DNA from: Ruegeria atlantica
GTDB taxonomy: Bacteria > Pseudomonadota > Alphaproteobacteria > Rhodobacterales > Rhodobacteraceae
Direction: 5' to 3'
Length of the DNA stretch: 64,000 bases
Assembly: GCF_013032505.1 (NCBI RefSeq)
Contig: NZ_WQCG01000001.1
Coordinates: 744,001 to 808,000 of the forward strand
The notes beneath the pieces were generated by a model. The model had not been told where the DNA came from. It worked only from the letters and a program-made list of their open reading frames with translations, and made no database searches. Within the stretch, counting starts at the first letter, position 1; each line of letters starts with the position of its first letter. The translations under genes were made by a program, and so were the position numbers. Positions 25,364-34,412 of this stretch are shown here, in pieces.

Positions 25364-28300
25364 TTATTTCGCGGCCTCTTGCTGCTGTAAACGCGTTTCA
25401 ACCCGATCCGTTTCGACCTGTGCCCAGCCTTCGTTTAACAAACTCTGGTGTTGGCGCGCCTCGCCCAACACCTGCTGCGCGCCTTTAGGATCACCGGCTT
25501 TCAATGTCAGCTCAGCGATAAGAGTCAAAAGGAATGGTTTGTAGTTCCCTGCGCCGCTGTTCCACCAGGCTTCCGCCGCCTGACGCATTGCGCTGATGTT
25601 GCCAAGTGTCGGCGCGTCATACGCAATCGCCCAACTGCGCCACAATTTGGCGGTGATCGTCATGAAGGCAAACGAGTGTTTCTCGGACACCTCTTCAAGC
25701 TGCAGCACCGACTTCAAAACATGATCCGGTTCACGACGCAAAACGTGCAGCATACACAAATAGGTCAGTGCTTGGGCGATACTGTGGGCGTGCTTAAGCC
25801 CTTTGGCTGCATCGACGGCCTTTCGCTGAATATCAACGGCTCGATCAGGTTCGCCTTTCAACCACAGAGCCATACTTAAGAAACAAGATGTTATAGCCGC
25901 GTGGTCAGATCCGTAGACATAAGCAAGCTGTGCGTGCACATCTGGACGGTAGAGGTCCAGAGCCCTCTCCAGGTGTTTATGCGCAGCCTCAAGATCACCG
26001 ATATGCAGCAAGACGGCCCCCATCGCACGATGGGCGATCATGACATGATGCGCCTCGTCAGACTGATCTGCCAGGTCGAGGATTTGCCGGGCGGCGTCCT
26101 TTGCCAAATCGTACTCGGCGCGCACCAGATGGAATGAGTAAAGGCCGTTCAGAACAGGAAAAAGGTTCTCGGTTTCATCCAGCCGATTGCATAGTTTTCG
26201 AATCCGGGCGTAAACAGCGCCCGTTTCATTGGCGGCAATCCCGGCTGTTGAGCGGGTCACCCCTGCGCGAAGCACCTGAATCTCGACCTCTTTGCGGTCG
26301 CGTTCATCGGTGCTTTCCAACGTGTGCAACTGCTGAATCGCATATCCCAGCTGGGTCACCGCTTCGACGTTCGCGGATCGCTCGGCCGCGCGTTTACCTG
26401 CAAGATGCCATTGTTCGATGGCCTCACGGGGCATTGTCGCCATTGTGTAGTGGTGCGCCAGGACTTCCGGGCCAGCGTCGGCTTGACTACGCTTTCCATG
26501 GTGCAACGCCTCTGCCACACGGGCATGCAACCCACGGCGTTCGCTTTTCAGAAGGCTGTTATAGGCCGTGTCGCGAATAAGGGCGTGACGGTAGATAAAT
26601 GTCTCTTCCGCCTTATCTCGCGTCACGGTGACAATGCCCGCGTCCACAAGCAGATCCAGACCCGCGCGCAGCGGCTTTTCTCCAAATCCTGACACACCGG
26701 AGATCAGTTGATAGGTGAAATGTGGGCCGATCACAGAACCGATTTGTGCGATCTCCTTGGCCGAACTCAAACGGTCCAAACGCGCCATCAACGCATCCTG
26801 CAACGTACTGGGTACCAAAGGCGCAGGACCAGGGGCGTCGTCCAAGCCAAACGCATTCGATCCATCGGCCAATTGACCAGACTCCAGCAGGTCTTTTGTG
26901 ACTTCTTCGATGTAAAGCGGAACGCCATTCGTCCGGCCCGCGATTACCCCGAACATCTCGGGCGGAATCGGTTTTCCTCCGGCCACCTCATGAACAATTT
27001 CGCGTACCTGCACGAAATCCAACTGCTTGAGAGGGACATGGGTGACATTCGGCTGGGCAGTCCAATTCGGATCAAAGCCTGTCCGGTACGTCATGACGAT
27101 CAGAACAGGGGCATCCTGAAGCCTGTCCACAATCCGGTCGAGCAGAGTTTTCGTCGTCGGGTCAATCCAATGCGCATCTTCGATGAGGCACAAGACCGGC
27201 TTTCGCCCTGCCTGGGCAATAAGCTGATCGATCAACATGTCCAGAGTCTGATCCATGACTTGCTGAGATGTCAGATCAAGGGGACCCAACTGGTTTTCGA
27301 ATGGAATGGACAAAAGCCCTGCTGCCAGCTTCAGGCTGTGGTCGGGCGGATCCATCAGATGTTTGGCGATCTTTTTTAGCCGGTCGCTGTCTGAATCATC
27401 GCCACGCAGATCCGCTGCGTTTTCCAACTGGCGGATCACTGGGTAAAACGCGCTTGTTTCGTGATACGGAGAACACTGTAACCGCATTTGCACAGCCTCC
27501 GCCTTGGACACACTCAATCGAAGTTCTTCGATCAAACGGGATTTGCCGATACCCGCTTCGCCGGAAACCAAAGCAATCTGCCCCTGACCAGCACGGGCCA
27601 AAGCCCATTTGCCGCGAAGGGTATCGAATTCTACATCGCGACCAATCAAAGGGCTCAACGCGGTGCTGTCAGCAGTCATGAACCGGCTGATCGTCTTGCG
27701 CGTTCCGGTGACCTGCCAGGCCTCAACCTCTTTCGCGAAGCCCTTAAGCTTGAACGCGCCGCGCAGAACATAATTAAATGTATCGCCTGCCAATTGGTGC
27801 GTGGTCGGCGCGATAATCAGAGTGCCAGGATCGGCCATGGCCTGAAGGCGCGCCGCCAGGTTAGGTGTTTCGCCCATTGCGGTGCCGTCCTCGAACATGT
27901 TCTCGCCGCGCAAGTCACCGACAACCACCAACCCCGTCGCAATCCCGATCCGCACTTCAAGCTGTGCGTGGGTCTGGATTTTCGGCATTTCCTGAACAAT
28001 CCTAAGACCCGCACGTATCGCGCGTTCGGGGTCGTCCTCATGCGCATGCGGAAAACCGAAAAAAACCATAATGCCGTCGCCGTAGTAACTTGCGATATGG
28101 CCATCGAACGCGGCCACGGCCGTCGCGCAGGTTTCCTTGAAAAGGCGCAGAACCTCGGCCAGATCCTCGGGATCCAGGCGCTGAGCGATCTCGGTCGACC
28201 CGACAAGATCAATGAACATGACGGTCAACTGCCGCCGCTCGGCGACGATTGTCGGGCTTAGTGTTGCATGCAATGAAGGTACGCTGGCGCCGCTTTGTTC

Positions 28301-28468
28301 GCGAACGGCCTTTGCGAACCGTCGTCGTGGCCCAAGAGGCAGGCCAATTTCAACAAGATCGTCTTCGGTCAGCTCAGGCAAATCCCCCACCACTATTTCA
28401 TGGCGGGCGAAGGCGTCGGCGTATTTTGACAGGCCGTGTTTTTCCAGCCAGATCTGGATTTCAGACAT
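25364..28468 (-). CDS. SAM domain-adenylate cyclase-AAA ATPase-TPR protein
   Basis: A 1034-residue signalling protein. Order of domains: a SAM-type domain (residues 1-60, IQIWLEKHGLSKYADAF); a class III nucleotide cyclase domain (about 75-250) with both metal aspartates, in VMFIDLVGST and YYGDGIMVFFG; an AAA/NACHT-like ATPase (about 275-560) with Walker A GEAGIGKS and Walker B VLCLIEDAHWID; and TPR-like helical repeats to the C-terminus. It probably makes cAMP or cGMP under control of its own ATPase and repeats, in the cytoplasm, as no membrane segment is present. The stimulus is unknown. It converges with the HupE/UreJ-like gene at 12 bases. Confidence 0.88.
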   Translation of the reverse strand: MSEIQIWLEKHGLSKYADAFARHEIVVGDLPELTEDDLVEIGLPLGPRRRFAKAVREQSGASVPSLHATLSPTIVAERRQLTVMFIDLVGSTEIAQRLDPEDLAEVLRLFKETCATAVAAFDGHIASYYGDGIMVFFGFPHAHEDDPERAIRAGLRIVQEMPKIQTHAQLEVRIGIATGLVVVGDLRGENMFEDGTAMGETPNLAARLQAMADPGTLIIAPTTHQLAGDTFNYVLRGAFKLKGFAKEVEAWQVTGTRKTISRFMTADSTALSPLIGRDVEFDTLRGKWALARAGQGQIALVSGEAGIGKSRLIEELRLSVSKAEAVQMRLQCSPYHETSAFYPVIRQLENAADLRGDDSDSDRLKKIAKHLMDPPDHSLKLAAGLLSIPFENQLGPLDLTSQQVMDQTLDMLIDQLIAQAGRKPVLCLIEDAHWIDPTTKTLLDRIVDRLQDAPVLIVMTYRTGFDPNWTAQPNVTHVPLKQLDFVQVREIVHEVAGGKPIPPEMFGVIAGRTNGVPLYIEEVTKDLLESGQLADGSNAFGLDDAPGPAPLVPSTLQDALMARLDRLSSAKEIAQIGSVIGPHFTYQLISGVSGFGEKPLRAGLDLLVDAGIVTVTRDKAEETFIYRHALIRDTAYNSLLKSERRGLHARVAEALHHGKRSQADAGPEVLAHHYTMATMPREAIEQWHLAGKRAAERSANVEAVTQLGYAIQQLHTLESTDERDRKEVEIQVLRAGVTRSTAGIAANETGAVYARIRKLCNRLDETENLFPVLNGLYSFHLVRAEYDLAKDAARQILDLADQSDEAHHVMIAHRAMGAVLLHIGDLEAAHKHLERALDLYRPDVHAQLAYVYGSDHAAITSCFLSMALWLKGEPDRAVDIQRKAVDAAKGLKHAHSIAQALTYLCMLHVLRREPDHVLKSVLQLEEVSEKHSFAFMTITAKLWRSWAIAYDAPTLGNISAMRQAAEAWWNSGAGNYKPFLLTLIAELTLKAGDPKGAQQVLGEARQHQSLLNEGWAQVETDRVETRLQQQEAAK

Positions 28469-28760
28469 GCATTCGCTTCATTTGCTCTATTCCAAGACAG
28501 GGGTCTTTCAGGCGAACCTTCCCTGATCTGGCCCAGTGTACCGGAAGTGGTGAATAAATGCAGCTTCATCAACGGGGCAAATCCGTATCAATGACGACCC
28601 TAAAACTCTGGTCAAGTGAAAGGACAAGAGCGGGTTGAAAGGCGCAATCGGCCGGAACCTACGCGACGGAAGGGTGGCAACCAAAGGCGATACGCACTTA
28701 ACTCGGAGGAAATCCGGGGAGAAACGGGAGGGGGCCGGTATAACCGGTTCAGATAATCGA
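28469..28760. other. intergenic region between cyclase and serine hydrolase genes
   Basis: The 292 bases between these divergent genes should hold both promoters. GGGAGGGGG near 28729 looks like a ribosome-binding site but is about 25 bases from the chosen GTG. An in-frame TTG at 28635 could extend the hydrolase by 42 residues. I see no other gene or repeat. Confidence 0.4.
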
Positions 28761-30098
28761 GTGATCATCAAAGCATTGAAAATCGTCGCAGGCGCTCTTG
28801 CTCTGGGTGCCATTGCAATCGTGGGCTATCTGTTGTTCGCCCCGCCGGACCTTTTGAAGGTTGGGACAAACTATTCGGCCAAGATTGTCTGCTCCAACGT
28901 CTTCATTGCCGGGCGTGACCCGGATGAGGTTCTTACCGTCGACGTGCAGGCACCGGGGCATCCGTTGCTCAAGCAAATTTCAATCGATGTAGACACCGAA
29001 GCTCAAACCGTGACGGCACGGATTTTCCGGTTCTTTGCCCCCGCGACCTCGCAATATCGCGAGGGGCTTGGCTGCACCAATATCCATGACGCGACCCTCA
29101 GCACCGCGACCTTGACCACAATCGAGCCCTTGCCTACTGGTCTCTGGCCTGTCGGCAACGAAGTTCAGTTGTCGCAAAATCCGGAAATCGCGCGCATCCT
29201 GGCGGATGATACTTTGCTTGGGGAAGGATTCCGCGCCGTGGTTGTCGTGCGGAACGGACGTATCATTGGCGAAACCTTCGCCGACGGCTTCAATGAAAAC
29301 ACACCCTTGCTTGGGTGGTCGATGACCAAAACGGTCACCGCGGGCCTGATCGGCACTCTGATCAATGCCGGCCAGATGTCGCTGGCGGATACACTGACCG
29401 AAAGTTATCCGGGCTGGGCACAGGACGGGCGCAAAGACATCACCGTCAAGGACATGCTGGCCATGTCCAGCGGTCTGCAATGGAATGAGGAATATGGCGA
29501 CGTCTCGGACGTTACAAAGATGCTGTATCTCAATGATGATATGGCAAATTTTGTCTCGGGCCGCCCAGCGGAAAGTGAGATTGGGGCGGATTTCAATTAC
29601 TCTTCGGGGACGACAACAGCGCTGTCGCGCGTATGGCAGGATAAGCTGACCGATGGTGGTCTGACCTACCCACAAGAGGCGCTGTTCGAACCATTGGGTA
29701 TGACATCTGTCGTACTTGAGACCGACGCAGCGGACACATTTGTCGGGTCCAGCTATATGTATGCTACTGCCCGCGACTGGGCGCGTTTTGGCCAACTGCT
29801 GTTGCAGAAAGGCAAATGGAACGAACAACAAATCCTGCCAGAGGGTTTTACGGACTGGATGTTTGAACCGGTTGCCGCGTCTGACGGGATGTATGCCAAA
29901 GGTCACCTCTGGCTGGATTCTCCGGGTGGGTTGCCGCCCTATGAGGATGCCGTCTGGCTACAAGGGCATGACGGGCAGTTTATCGGCGTGTTTCCATCTC
30001 AGGACATGGTCGTTGTACGGTTGGGTTTGACACCGTCCCGACATGGCTACTCTTCGCTGCCACTGGCCAAAGAACTGATCGCCGCTTTGCAGAATTGA
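28761..30098 (+). CDS. serine hydrolase, beta-lactamase (class C-like) family
   Basis: A 445-residue membrane-anchored hydrolase. The GTG start is chosen because it places a hydrophobic helix right at the N-terminus (IKALKIVAGALALGA); a 42-residue longer form from a TTG is possible. The beta-lactamase/DD-peptidase motifs are seen as SMTK (nucleophile serine), YSS in place of YxN, and HDG near the end. The first 100 residues after the anchor contain two or three cysteines and no known domain. Such proteins include esterases and peptidases; nothing marks it as an antibiotic-resistance enzyme. Confidence 0.8.
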   Translation: MIIKALKIVAGALALGAIAIVGYLLFAPPDLLKVGTNYSAKIVCSNVFIAGRDPDEVLTVDVQAPGHPLLKQISIDVDTEAQTVTARIFRFFAPATSQYREGLGCTNIHDATLSTATLTTIEPLPTGLWPVGNEVQLSQNPEIARILADDTLLGEGFRAVVVVRNGRIIGETFADGFNENTPLLGWSMTKTVTAGLIGTLINAGQMSLADTLTESYPGWAQDGRKDITVKDMLAMSSGLQWNEEYGDVSDVTKMLYLNDDMANFVSGRPAESEIGADFNYSSGTTTALSRVWQDKLTDGGLTYPQEALFEPLGMTSVVLETDAADTFVGSSYMYATARDWARFGQLLLQKGKWNEQQILPEGFTDWMFEPVAASDGMYAKGHLWLDSPGGLPPYEDAVWLQGHDGQFIGVFPSQDMVVVRLGLTPSRHGYSSLPLAKELIAALQN

Positions 30099-30127
30099 CC
30101 AGAAGCCCCCCCATTCGGACCTTCTGA

Positions 30128-30907
30128 TCATTCCAGAATTTGCGTTGCGATGCGAGTGCTTGTAAGCTCTTCCTCTACTAGCGCATAGATCTGATCCGGC
30201 GGCGTATTCAGTGAATACAACATCAAAGAAGGGTCGATACCCATGTCGATCAAGTACTGCATTGTCTCGCCTTGCCCCTTCTGGATGCTTTCCACCGCAA
30301 ATACCACGGGGATCAGGCGCGGTTGGTCGTAATAGTGTTGATGTAGCCCGACGATGCCCTGCAGCGACACGATACGCTCGACTCCACCGGCCAGAATATA
30401 CGGGCAGGCGGACATACAGACCGCGCCTGACAGAACCGCTGATGACAACCCGGCCTCGCGTATCCGGTCACCGATCATCAAAGCCTCAGACACTTTACCT
30501 CCCGGGCTGTGCAGCGCGATCAGGTCCGGCTGTTCCGACATATCGGTCAGAAAGGTTTCGAACCGTTCAGCATCGCCGATTTCGATCTGACCGCTAACCA
30601 GCAGTACCCGCCCCAAATCATCGACGTTCTTTTCGGTGAATTCCAACCGTGTTGGAAAGTTCTGAGGCACCGGCACATCCAGAGGCAGGTCCTGTGGCAA
30701 CAACGTCGGATCGGTGCGATCAGTACGATATTGGCGCCGCTGGTCGCCTGGCGATATAGGACCCGTTGGTAATTCAACCCTGGGCGTGAACGGGTTTGAC
30801 ACGACCTCAGCCACATCTGACAGGATCAAGACACATGCGATCACCAACTGGAAAACCAGCACATACCGCAAGCCTCTACGCACATCAATTCGGGACAGGA
30901 AGCCCAT
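30128..30907 (-). CDS. exported ClpP-like protein (COG3904 type)
   Basis: A 259-residue protein with an N-terminal membrane anchor (about residues 12-34) and a ClpP/crotonase-like domain from about residue 90. LIALHSPGGKVSEALMIGDRI and VLSGAVCMSACPYILAGG match the periplasmic COG3904 type, where the SPGG loop and the cysteine-serine turn lie near the active site of S14/S49 peptidases. Catalytic activity is unproven; a serine in MSAC is the candidate nucleophile. The ATG overlaps the stop of the preceding membrane protein by one base (TGATG); a GTG just before it is an alternative. Confidence 0.72.
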   Translation of the reverse strand: MGFLSRIDVRRGLRYVLVFQLVIACVLILSDVAEVVSNPFTPRVELPTGPISPGDQRRQYRTDRTDPTLLPQDLPLDVPVPQNFPTRLEFTEKNVDDLGRVLLVSGQIEIGDAERFETFLTDMSEQPDLIALHSPGGKVSEALMIGDRIREAGLSSAVLSGAVCMSACPYILAGGVERIVSLQGIVGLHQHYYDQPRLIPVVFAVESIQKGQGETMQYLIDMGIDPSLMLYSLNTPPDQIYALVEEELTSTRIATQILE

Positions 30908-32187
30908 CACTTATCGTCTTTTTTTGGCGTAGCACGGTCCAGAATTGCGGCATCAGCCACGCCCATCGTCGCCTCCACATCCTTCATCGCATTCATGGCT
31001 GCGCGCAGGTCAGACAGCGTTAACGTATCCTCAATGCTCATGCCGTCTTTACCGCTCCGGATGGCGGCTTGGGTGATTGCCAGTACGAACACAAGAACAG
31101 CAGGCAGCAGGTCGATGGCAATGGCTCCGGCCCAGGATGGCACAAAGTTGTGGGCATACTTAATCACCGCATCCGCGCTGGAAATTGGGTTATAGGCGGT
31201 TTCAATTGGCGGTTCGATCTCAAGAACCTCTTCCGCCGCGGTCCGAAGGGTCTTGCCGCGCTGGTCAAGGGCGTTCAGGACTGAGTTGATTGTCGATGAC
31301 TGGGCGTCGCGTACCTCGGAACTGCGCCCGTCCAGTTCGGGCAGCACGACCGAAGAGGGCAGATCACCGGCCGCGCGCGCAACTAACGGTGCGACGTTAT
31401 ACTGGTTCAGACGCGAAATAACTCCGGCCAACTTTACGCTTTCCTCAGAGAACTGCACGGACCGGCGATCCACCGGCCCCGGAGCGACCGTGAGCTCACG
31501 CATCCTGGCCAGGACTTCGTTACCTTGCTGGAACGCGTCTTCGATCAGCGGTTGTTGATTGGCGATCTGCTCTTCCAAATTGCGCAGTTCTTCGGCCTTT
31601 TGGGTCAAGACCCTAAACACGGCACCACGTCCCGCAGTGCCGGACAGATCACCTGATTGCTCCAGCTCGGCTAGTTCTTCAAAGCTTTGGCGAGCACGCT
31701 CGACTTCGCGTCCCAGCGCCTGACCGCTGAGCGCAATGTCGTGCGCCTGCTCAAGCGCAGCCTGGTAGTCACGCACAGTGTTTTCCAGATGCTGTTCAAC
31801 AGCTGCAGCACCGGCCAGCGCCGCAGCGTTGAGCCAACTGGACATGGCGATGATCGCAACGGATCCAACAATTGTTGAGATCGTGAGGCCAATGAACCCA
31901 CTGGCCGTTCGCATCGACGGCAGTAAGCGCAGCATATAGCTCCAAAATACAAAAATGCCGACGGATACAGCGATCGAATAAGCGACGGCTGCAAAGAACG
32001 TTACTGCGCCATTGTCTTCCAGCAGCGATGAAACGCCAAGATAAGTATAGATTCCCGAAGCAATTGCCAAAACACCCAGCGCGGCAGGCGTGAATGTGTC
32101 TAACCATACCAGATGAGCCTCAAGCTCTTTGGCCGTTCGAAGCCCCCTCGCCTCCTCAGCTGTCAGGCGGTCTCGTTTTTCTGTCAT
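30907..32187 (-). CDS. membrane protein with long coiled coil, unknown function
   Basis: A 426-residue protein that I do not recognise. It has about three membrane segments between residues 34 and 135, then a helical, Glu/Gln/Ala-rich stretch (about 135-330) likely to form a coiled coil, then one more membrane segment near 360-380 and a charged tail. The coiled coil should lie on one side of the membrane between anchors, a shape seen in scaffold proteins. It is translationally coupled to the ClpP-like gene, so the two probably act together. Two GTTAATC repeats 10 bases apart lie just upstream (32208-32224). Confidence 0.65.
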   Translation of the reverse strand: MTEKRDRLTAEEARGLRTAKELEAHLVWLDTFTPAALGVLAIASGIYTYLGVSSLLEDNGAVTFFAAVAYSIAVSVGIFVFWSYMLRLLPSMRTASGFIGLTISTIVGSVAIIAMSSWLNAAALAGAAAVEQHLENTVRDYQAALEQAHDIALSGQALGREVERARQSFEELAELEQSGDLSGTAGRGAVFRVLTQKAEELRNLEEQIANQQPLIEDAFQQGNEVLARMRELTVAPGPVDRRSVQFSEESVKLAGVISRLNQYNVAPLVARAAGDLPSSVVLPELDGRSSEVRDAQSSTINSVLNALDQRGKTLRTAAEEVLEIEPPIETAYNPISSADAVIKYAHNFVPSWAGAIAIDLLPAVLVFVLAITQAAIRSGKDGMSIEDTLTLSDLRAAMNAMKDVEATMGVADAAILDRATPKKDDK

Positions 32188-32207
32188 GTCACCCCACGCT
32201 CCAAATC

Positions 32208-32224
32208 GTTAATCTTGGTTAATC
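32208..32224 (-). promoter_or_regulatory. tandem GATTAAC repeats upstream of the coiled-coil gene
   Basis: GTTAATC occurs at 32208-32214 and 32218-32224 (GATTAAC on the minus strand), with a 10-base period, about one helical turn, and 20 bases before the ATG. It resembles paired TTAA half-sites bound by CtrA in Alphaproteobacteria, but the spacing is one base short of the consensus. A regulatory role is a guess. Confidence 0.3.
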
Positions 32225-32319
32225 ACTAGATAATAACGCATGGGGCAATTTGATATGGTGCGGTGCGTAACATCAAGCTGAGCAGATGGTACGGGGCCTT
32301 TTTTGCATCGCCTTGGGGC

Positions 32320-32988
32320 TTACTCGTGTGCCTTCAAAACACCGGTAAGCCCACCATGACAGAACTGCAGCAGATTCTGGATTGCGCTGTCGGCGTCTCG
32401 TTCTTCACCGGGTTGGGAAAGTGCAGTTATCCGCCACTCCGAAGTGCACAATGCCAACATAGCCGACACAGAAAAAACCAAGGCCCCTGCAACGTGCGCC
32501 GGATCGGAGTTGGGGTATCGGTTACACAGTTTTTGAACAACCAGCGAGGCGACTGGATCAAAGTGGGTTTTGGCCAATGCATGCCAGCGCGCATCCGCTG
32601 ACACGATCGCCACGATACGCGCATATGCAAGCCATTGTGGATCATTGCCGAATGCGCGGGTCAACAGCGGCCGCATGAAGGCTGACATCAGGTCCGCCGC
32701 ATCCCAATCGCCGCGTTCCTCCAACCGTTCGATGGCCTCGCGACGCTCTTGTGACAATTCGCTGGCGCGACGCGCGACGATCCGTTCAAACAGCTCGTCC
32801 TTAGGGCCACCGTGGAAGTTCACGTTCGCCTTTTGAACCTGCGCCCGCGCCGCGATATCGCGAATCGATGCCCCTTCGAATCCCTGCTCCGCAAAGACCA
32901 GTTCCGCAGCGTCAAGAATACGCTCCCGCGCGGCTACAGATCGTTGCGAGGGTGCTCTTTTTCGTTCTTTTACAGCGTGTTGTGCCAT
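32320..32988 (-). CDS. TetR family repressor of the FMO-BASS operon
   Basis: A 222-residue regulator with a basic N-terminus and a TetR helix-turn-helix (residues 20-65, including GASIRDIAARAQVQKANVNFH, given as GASIRDIAARAQ and KANVNFH). The helical C-terminal domain shows LMSAFMRPLLTRAF. It diverges from the flavin monooxygenase operon, and a perfect 12-bp palindrome lies between the two genes, 26 bases from its start. It therefore probably represses both itself and that operon until a ligand, perhaps the operon's substrate, binds. Confidence 0.87.
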   Translation of the reverse strand: MAQHAVKERKRAPSQRSVAARERILDAAELVFAEQGFEGASIRDIAARAQVQKANVNFHGGPKDELFERIVARRASELSQERREAIERLEERGDWDAADLMSAFMRPLLTRAFGNDPQWLAYARIVAIVSADARWHALAKTHFDPVASLVVQKLCNRYPNSDPAHVAGALVFSVSAMLALCTSEWRITALSQPGEERDADSAIQNLLQFCHGGLTGVLKAHE

Positions 32989-33013
32989 TTCAAAAACCAG
33001 TTTGCCTTATTTC

Positions 33014-33025
33014 GAACGATCGTTC
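33014..33025. promoter_or_regulatory. TetR operator palindrome
   Basis: GAACGATCGTTC is a perfect 12-base palindrome between the divergent TetR and flavin monooxygenase genes, 32 bases before the monooxygenase ATG. It has the GAAC/GTTC arms common in TetR-family operators. Binding is inferred from position. Confidence 0.72.
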
Positions 33026-33056
33026 AAGATAAATAGTGTCGCAGGAGGAGAGACGC

Positions 33057-34412
33057 ATGCAACAGGTGCAAGTGAGAGCGGGCCAGCCGGTTACGGCAAA
33101 GGCCCGTCCGGAGGAGCGTTTTGCTCTGATCGGAGCCGGGCCCATGGGTCTGGCGATGGCAAAGACACTTGTCGAGCAGGGAGTGCCATTTCAAGGATTT
33201 GAACTGGCCGATGACGTGGGTGGTCTGTGGAACATCGATGCCCCTCGGTCTACGATGTATGAGACCGCCCACCTCATCTCTTCCAAGAAGATGACCGAAT
33301 TCGCCGACTTTCCCATGGCTGAGGAAACGGCGGAATACCCATCACATCGCGAGCTAAAGACATATTTCCACGATTTCGCGACCGCGTTTGACTTATACCG
33401 GCATTTTCAGTTTGGCGCCGAAGTTCTAAGCACCACACCGCTGGACGAAGGCGGGTGGCAGGTGAAGTGGCGTGACAAGGCAGGCACCGAACATAGTCAG
33501 AATTTTGCCGGCGTCCTGATCGCCAACGGCACCTTGTCCGAGCCCAACCTGCCCCAGTTTGAGGGCGAATTCACAGGCGAGTTCATCCACGCCTCGGACT
33601 ACCGCTATCCGACCCAGTTTACCGGCAAAAGGGTTCTGGTTGTCGGGGCCGGGAACTCGGGCTGTGACATTGCCGTTGACGCCATTCACCATGGGGAATC
33701 CTGCGATATCTCGATGCGCAGAGGTTATTACTTTGTGCCCAAATACGTGTTCGGCGTCCCTGCTGACACGATGGGGGGCAAAATCAAGTTGCCCATGTGG
33801 CTAAAACGCAAAGTGGACGGGGCGATCCTGAAGTGGTTTGTGGGCGACCCGCAGAAATATGGGTTTCCCAAACCGGACTACGCCCTTTACGAATCTCATC
33901 CCGTTGTCAATTCGCTGATCTTGTTTCATGCCGGGCACGGCGATCTGAAAGTTCGGGCAGATATCGAACGATTTGACGGCAAGACAGTACATTTCCGAGA
34001 TAGCACCAGTGCTGAATATGACATGGTCCTTGCAGCAACAGGGTACAAGCTCCACTACCCGTTCATCGACAGGACGCATTTGAACTGGCAGGGTGACGCC
34101 CCGCATCTGTACCTTAACTGCATGCATCCGACCCGCGATGACCTGTTCGTCCTGGGAATGATCGAAGCGTCCGGCCTGGGATGGCAAGGACGGCACGAGC
34201 AGGCCGAGATGGTCGCGCGATATATCGCAGGGCTCAAGACCGGAAACTCCGCCGCAAAGGCAATCCGCGCAGCCAAGTCCGAAAAATTCGAGCGGGCGAC
34301 CGGTGGCATGAACTATATCGATCTGCCCCGGATGGCCTACTACGTCGACAAGGCGACCTATCGCGGCGAAGTGACCGGCCAGATCGCGGCGTTGAAGGCG
34401 GCCCAATCATGA
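33057..34412 (+). CDS. flavin-containing monooxygenase
   Basis: A 451-residue enzyme. FAD-binding GAGPMG lies near residue 30, NADPH-binding GAGNSG near 200, and the FMO/Baeyer-Villiger fingerprint FxGxxxHxxxY is exact in FTGEFIHASDY. It should insert one oxygen atom into a nitrogen, sulfur or ketone substrate. The ATG at 33057 has AGGAGGAG six bases upstream; an in-frame GTG at 33036 lies too close to the operator. It is the first gene of a tight operon with a BASS transporter, an epimerase and an SDR, which suggests that an imported compound is oxidised. The substrate is not known. Confidence 0.88.
   Translation: MQQVQVRAGQPVTAKARPEERFALIGAGPMGLAMAKTLVEQGVPFQGFELADDVGGLWNIDAPRSTMYETAHLISSKKMTEFADFPMAEETAEYPSHRELKTYFHDFATAFDLYRHFQFGAEVLSTTPLDEGGWQVKWRDKAGTEHSQNFAGVLIANGTLSEPNLPQFEGEFTGEFIHASDYRYPTQFTGKRVLVVGAGNSGCDIAVDAIHHGESCDISMRRGYYFVPKYVFGVPADTMGGKIKLPMWLKRKVDGAILKWFVGDPQKYGFPKPDYALYESHPVVNSLILFHAGHGDLKVRADIERFDGKTVHFRDSTSAEYDMVLAATGYKLHYPFIDRTHLNWQGDAPHLYLNCMHPTRDDLFVLGMIEASGLGWQGRHEQAEMVARYIAGLKTGNSAAKAIRAAKSEKFERATGGMNYIDLPRMAYYVDKATYRGEVTGQIAALKAAQS

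Noticed and set aside
28761-30098. Reading the serine hydrolase as an antibiotic beta-lactamase
   Set aside because: The SMTK, YSS and HDG motifs occur in many esterases and peptidases, and the long N-terminal part is not typical of beta-lactamases.
30100-30126. Hairpin CAGAAG/CTTCTG between the convergent serine hydrolase and ClpP-like genes
   Set aside because: Stem is only six base pairs with a 15-base loop and no T-tract, so a terminator call is not supported.
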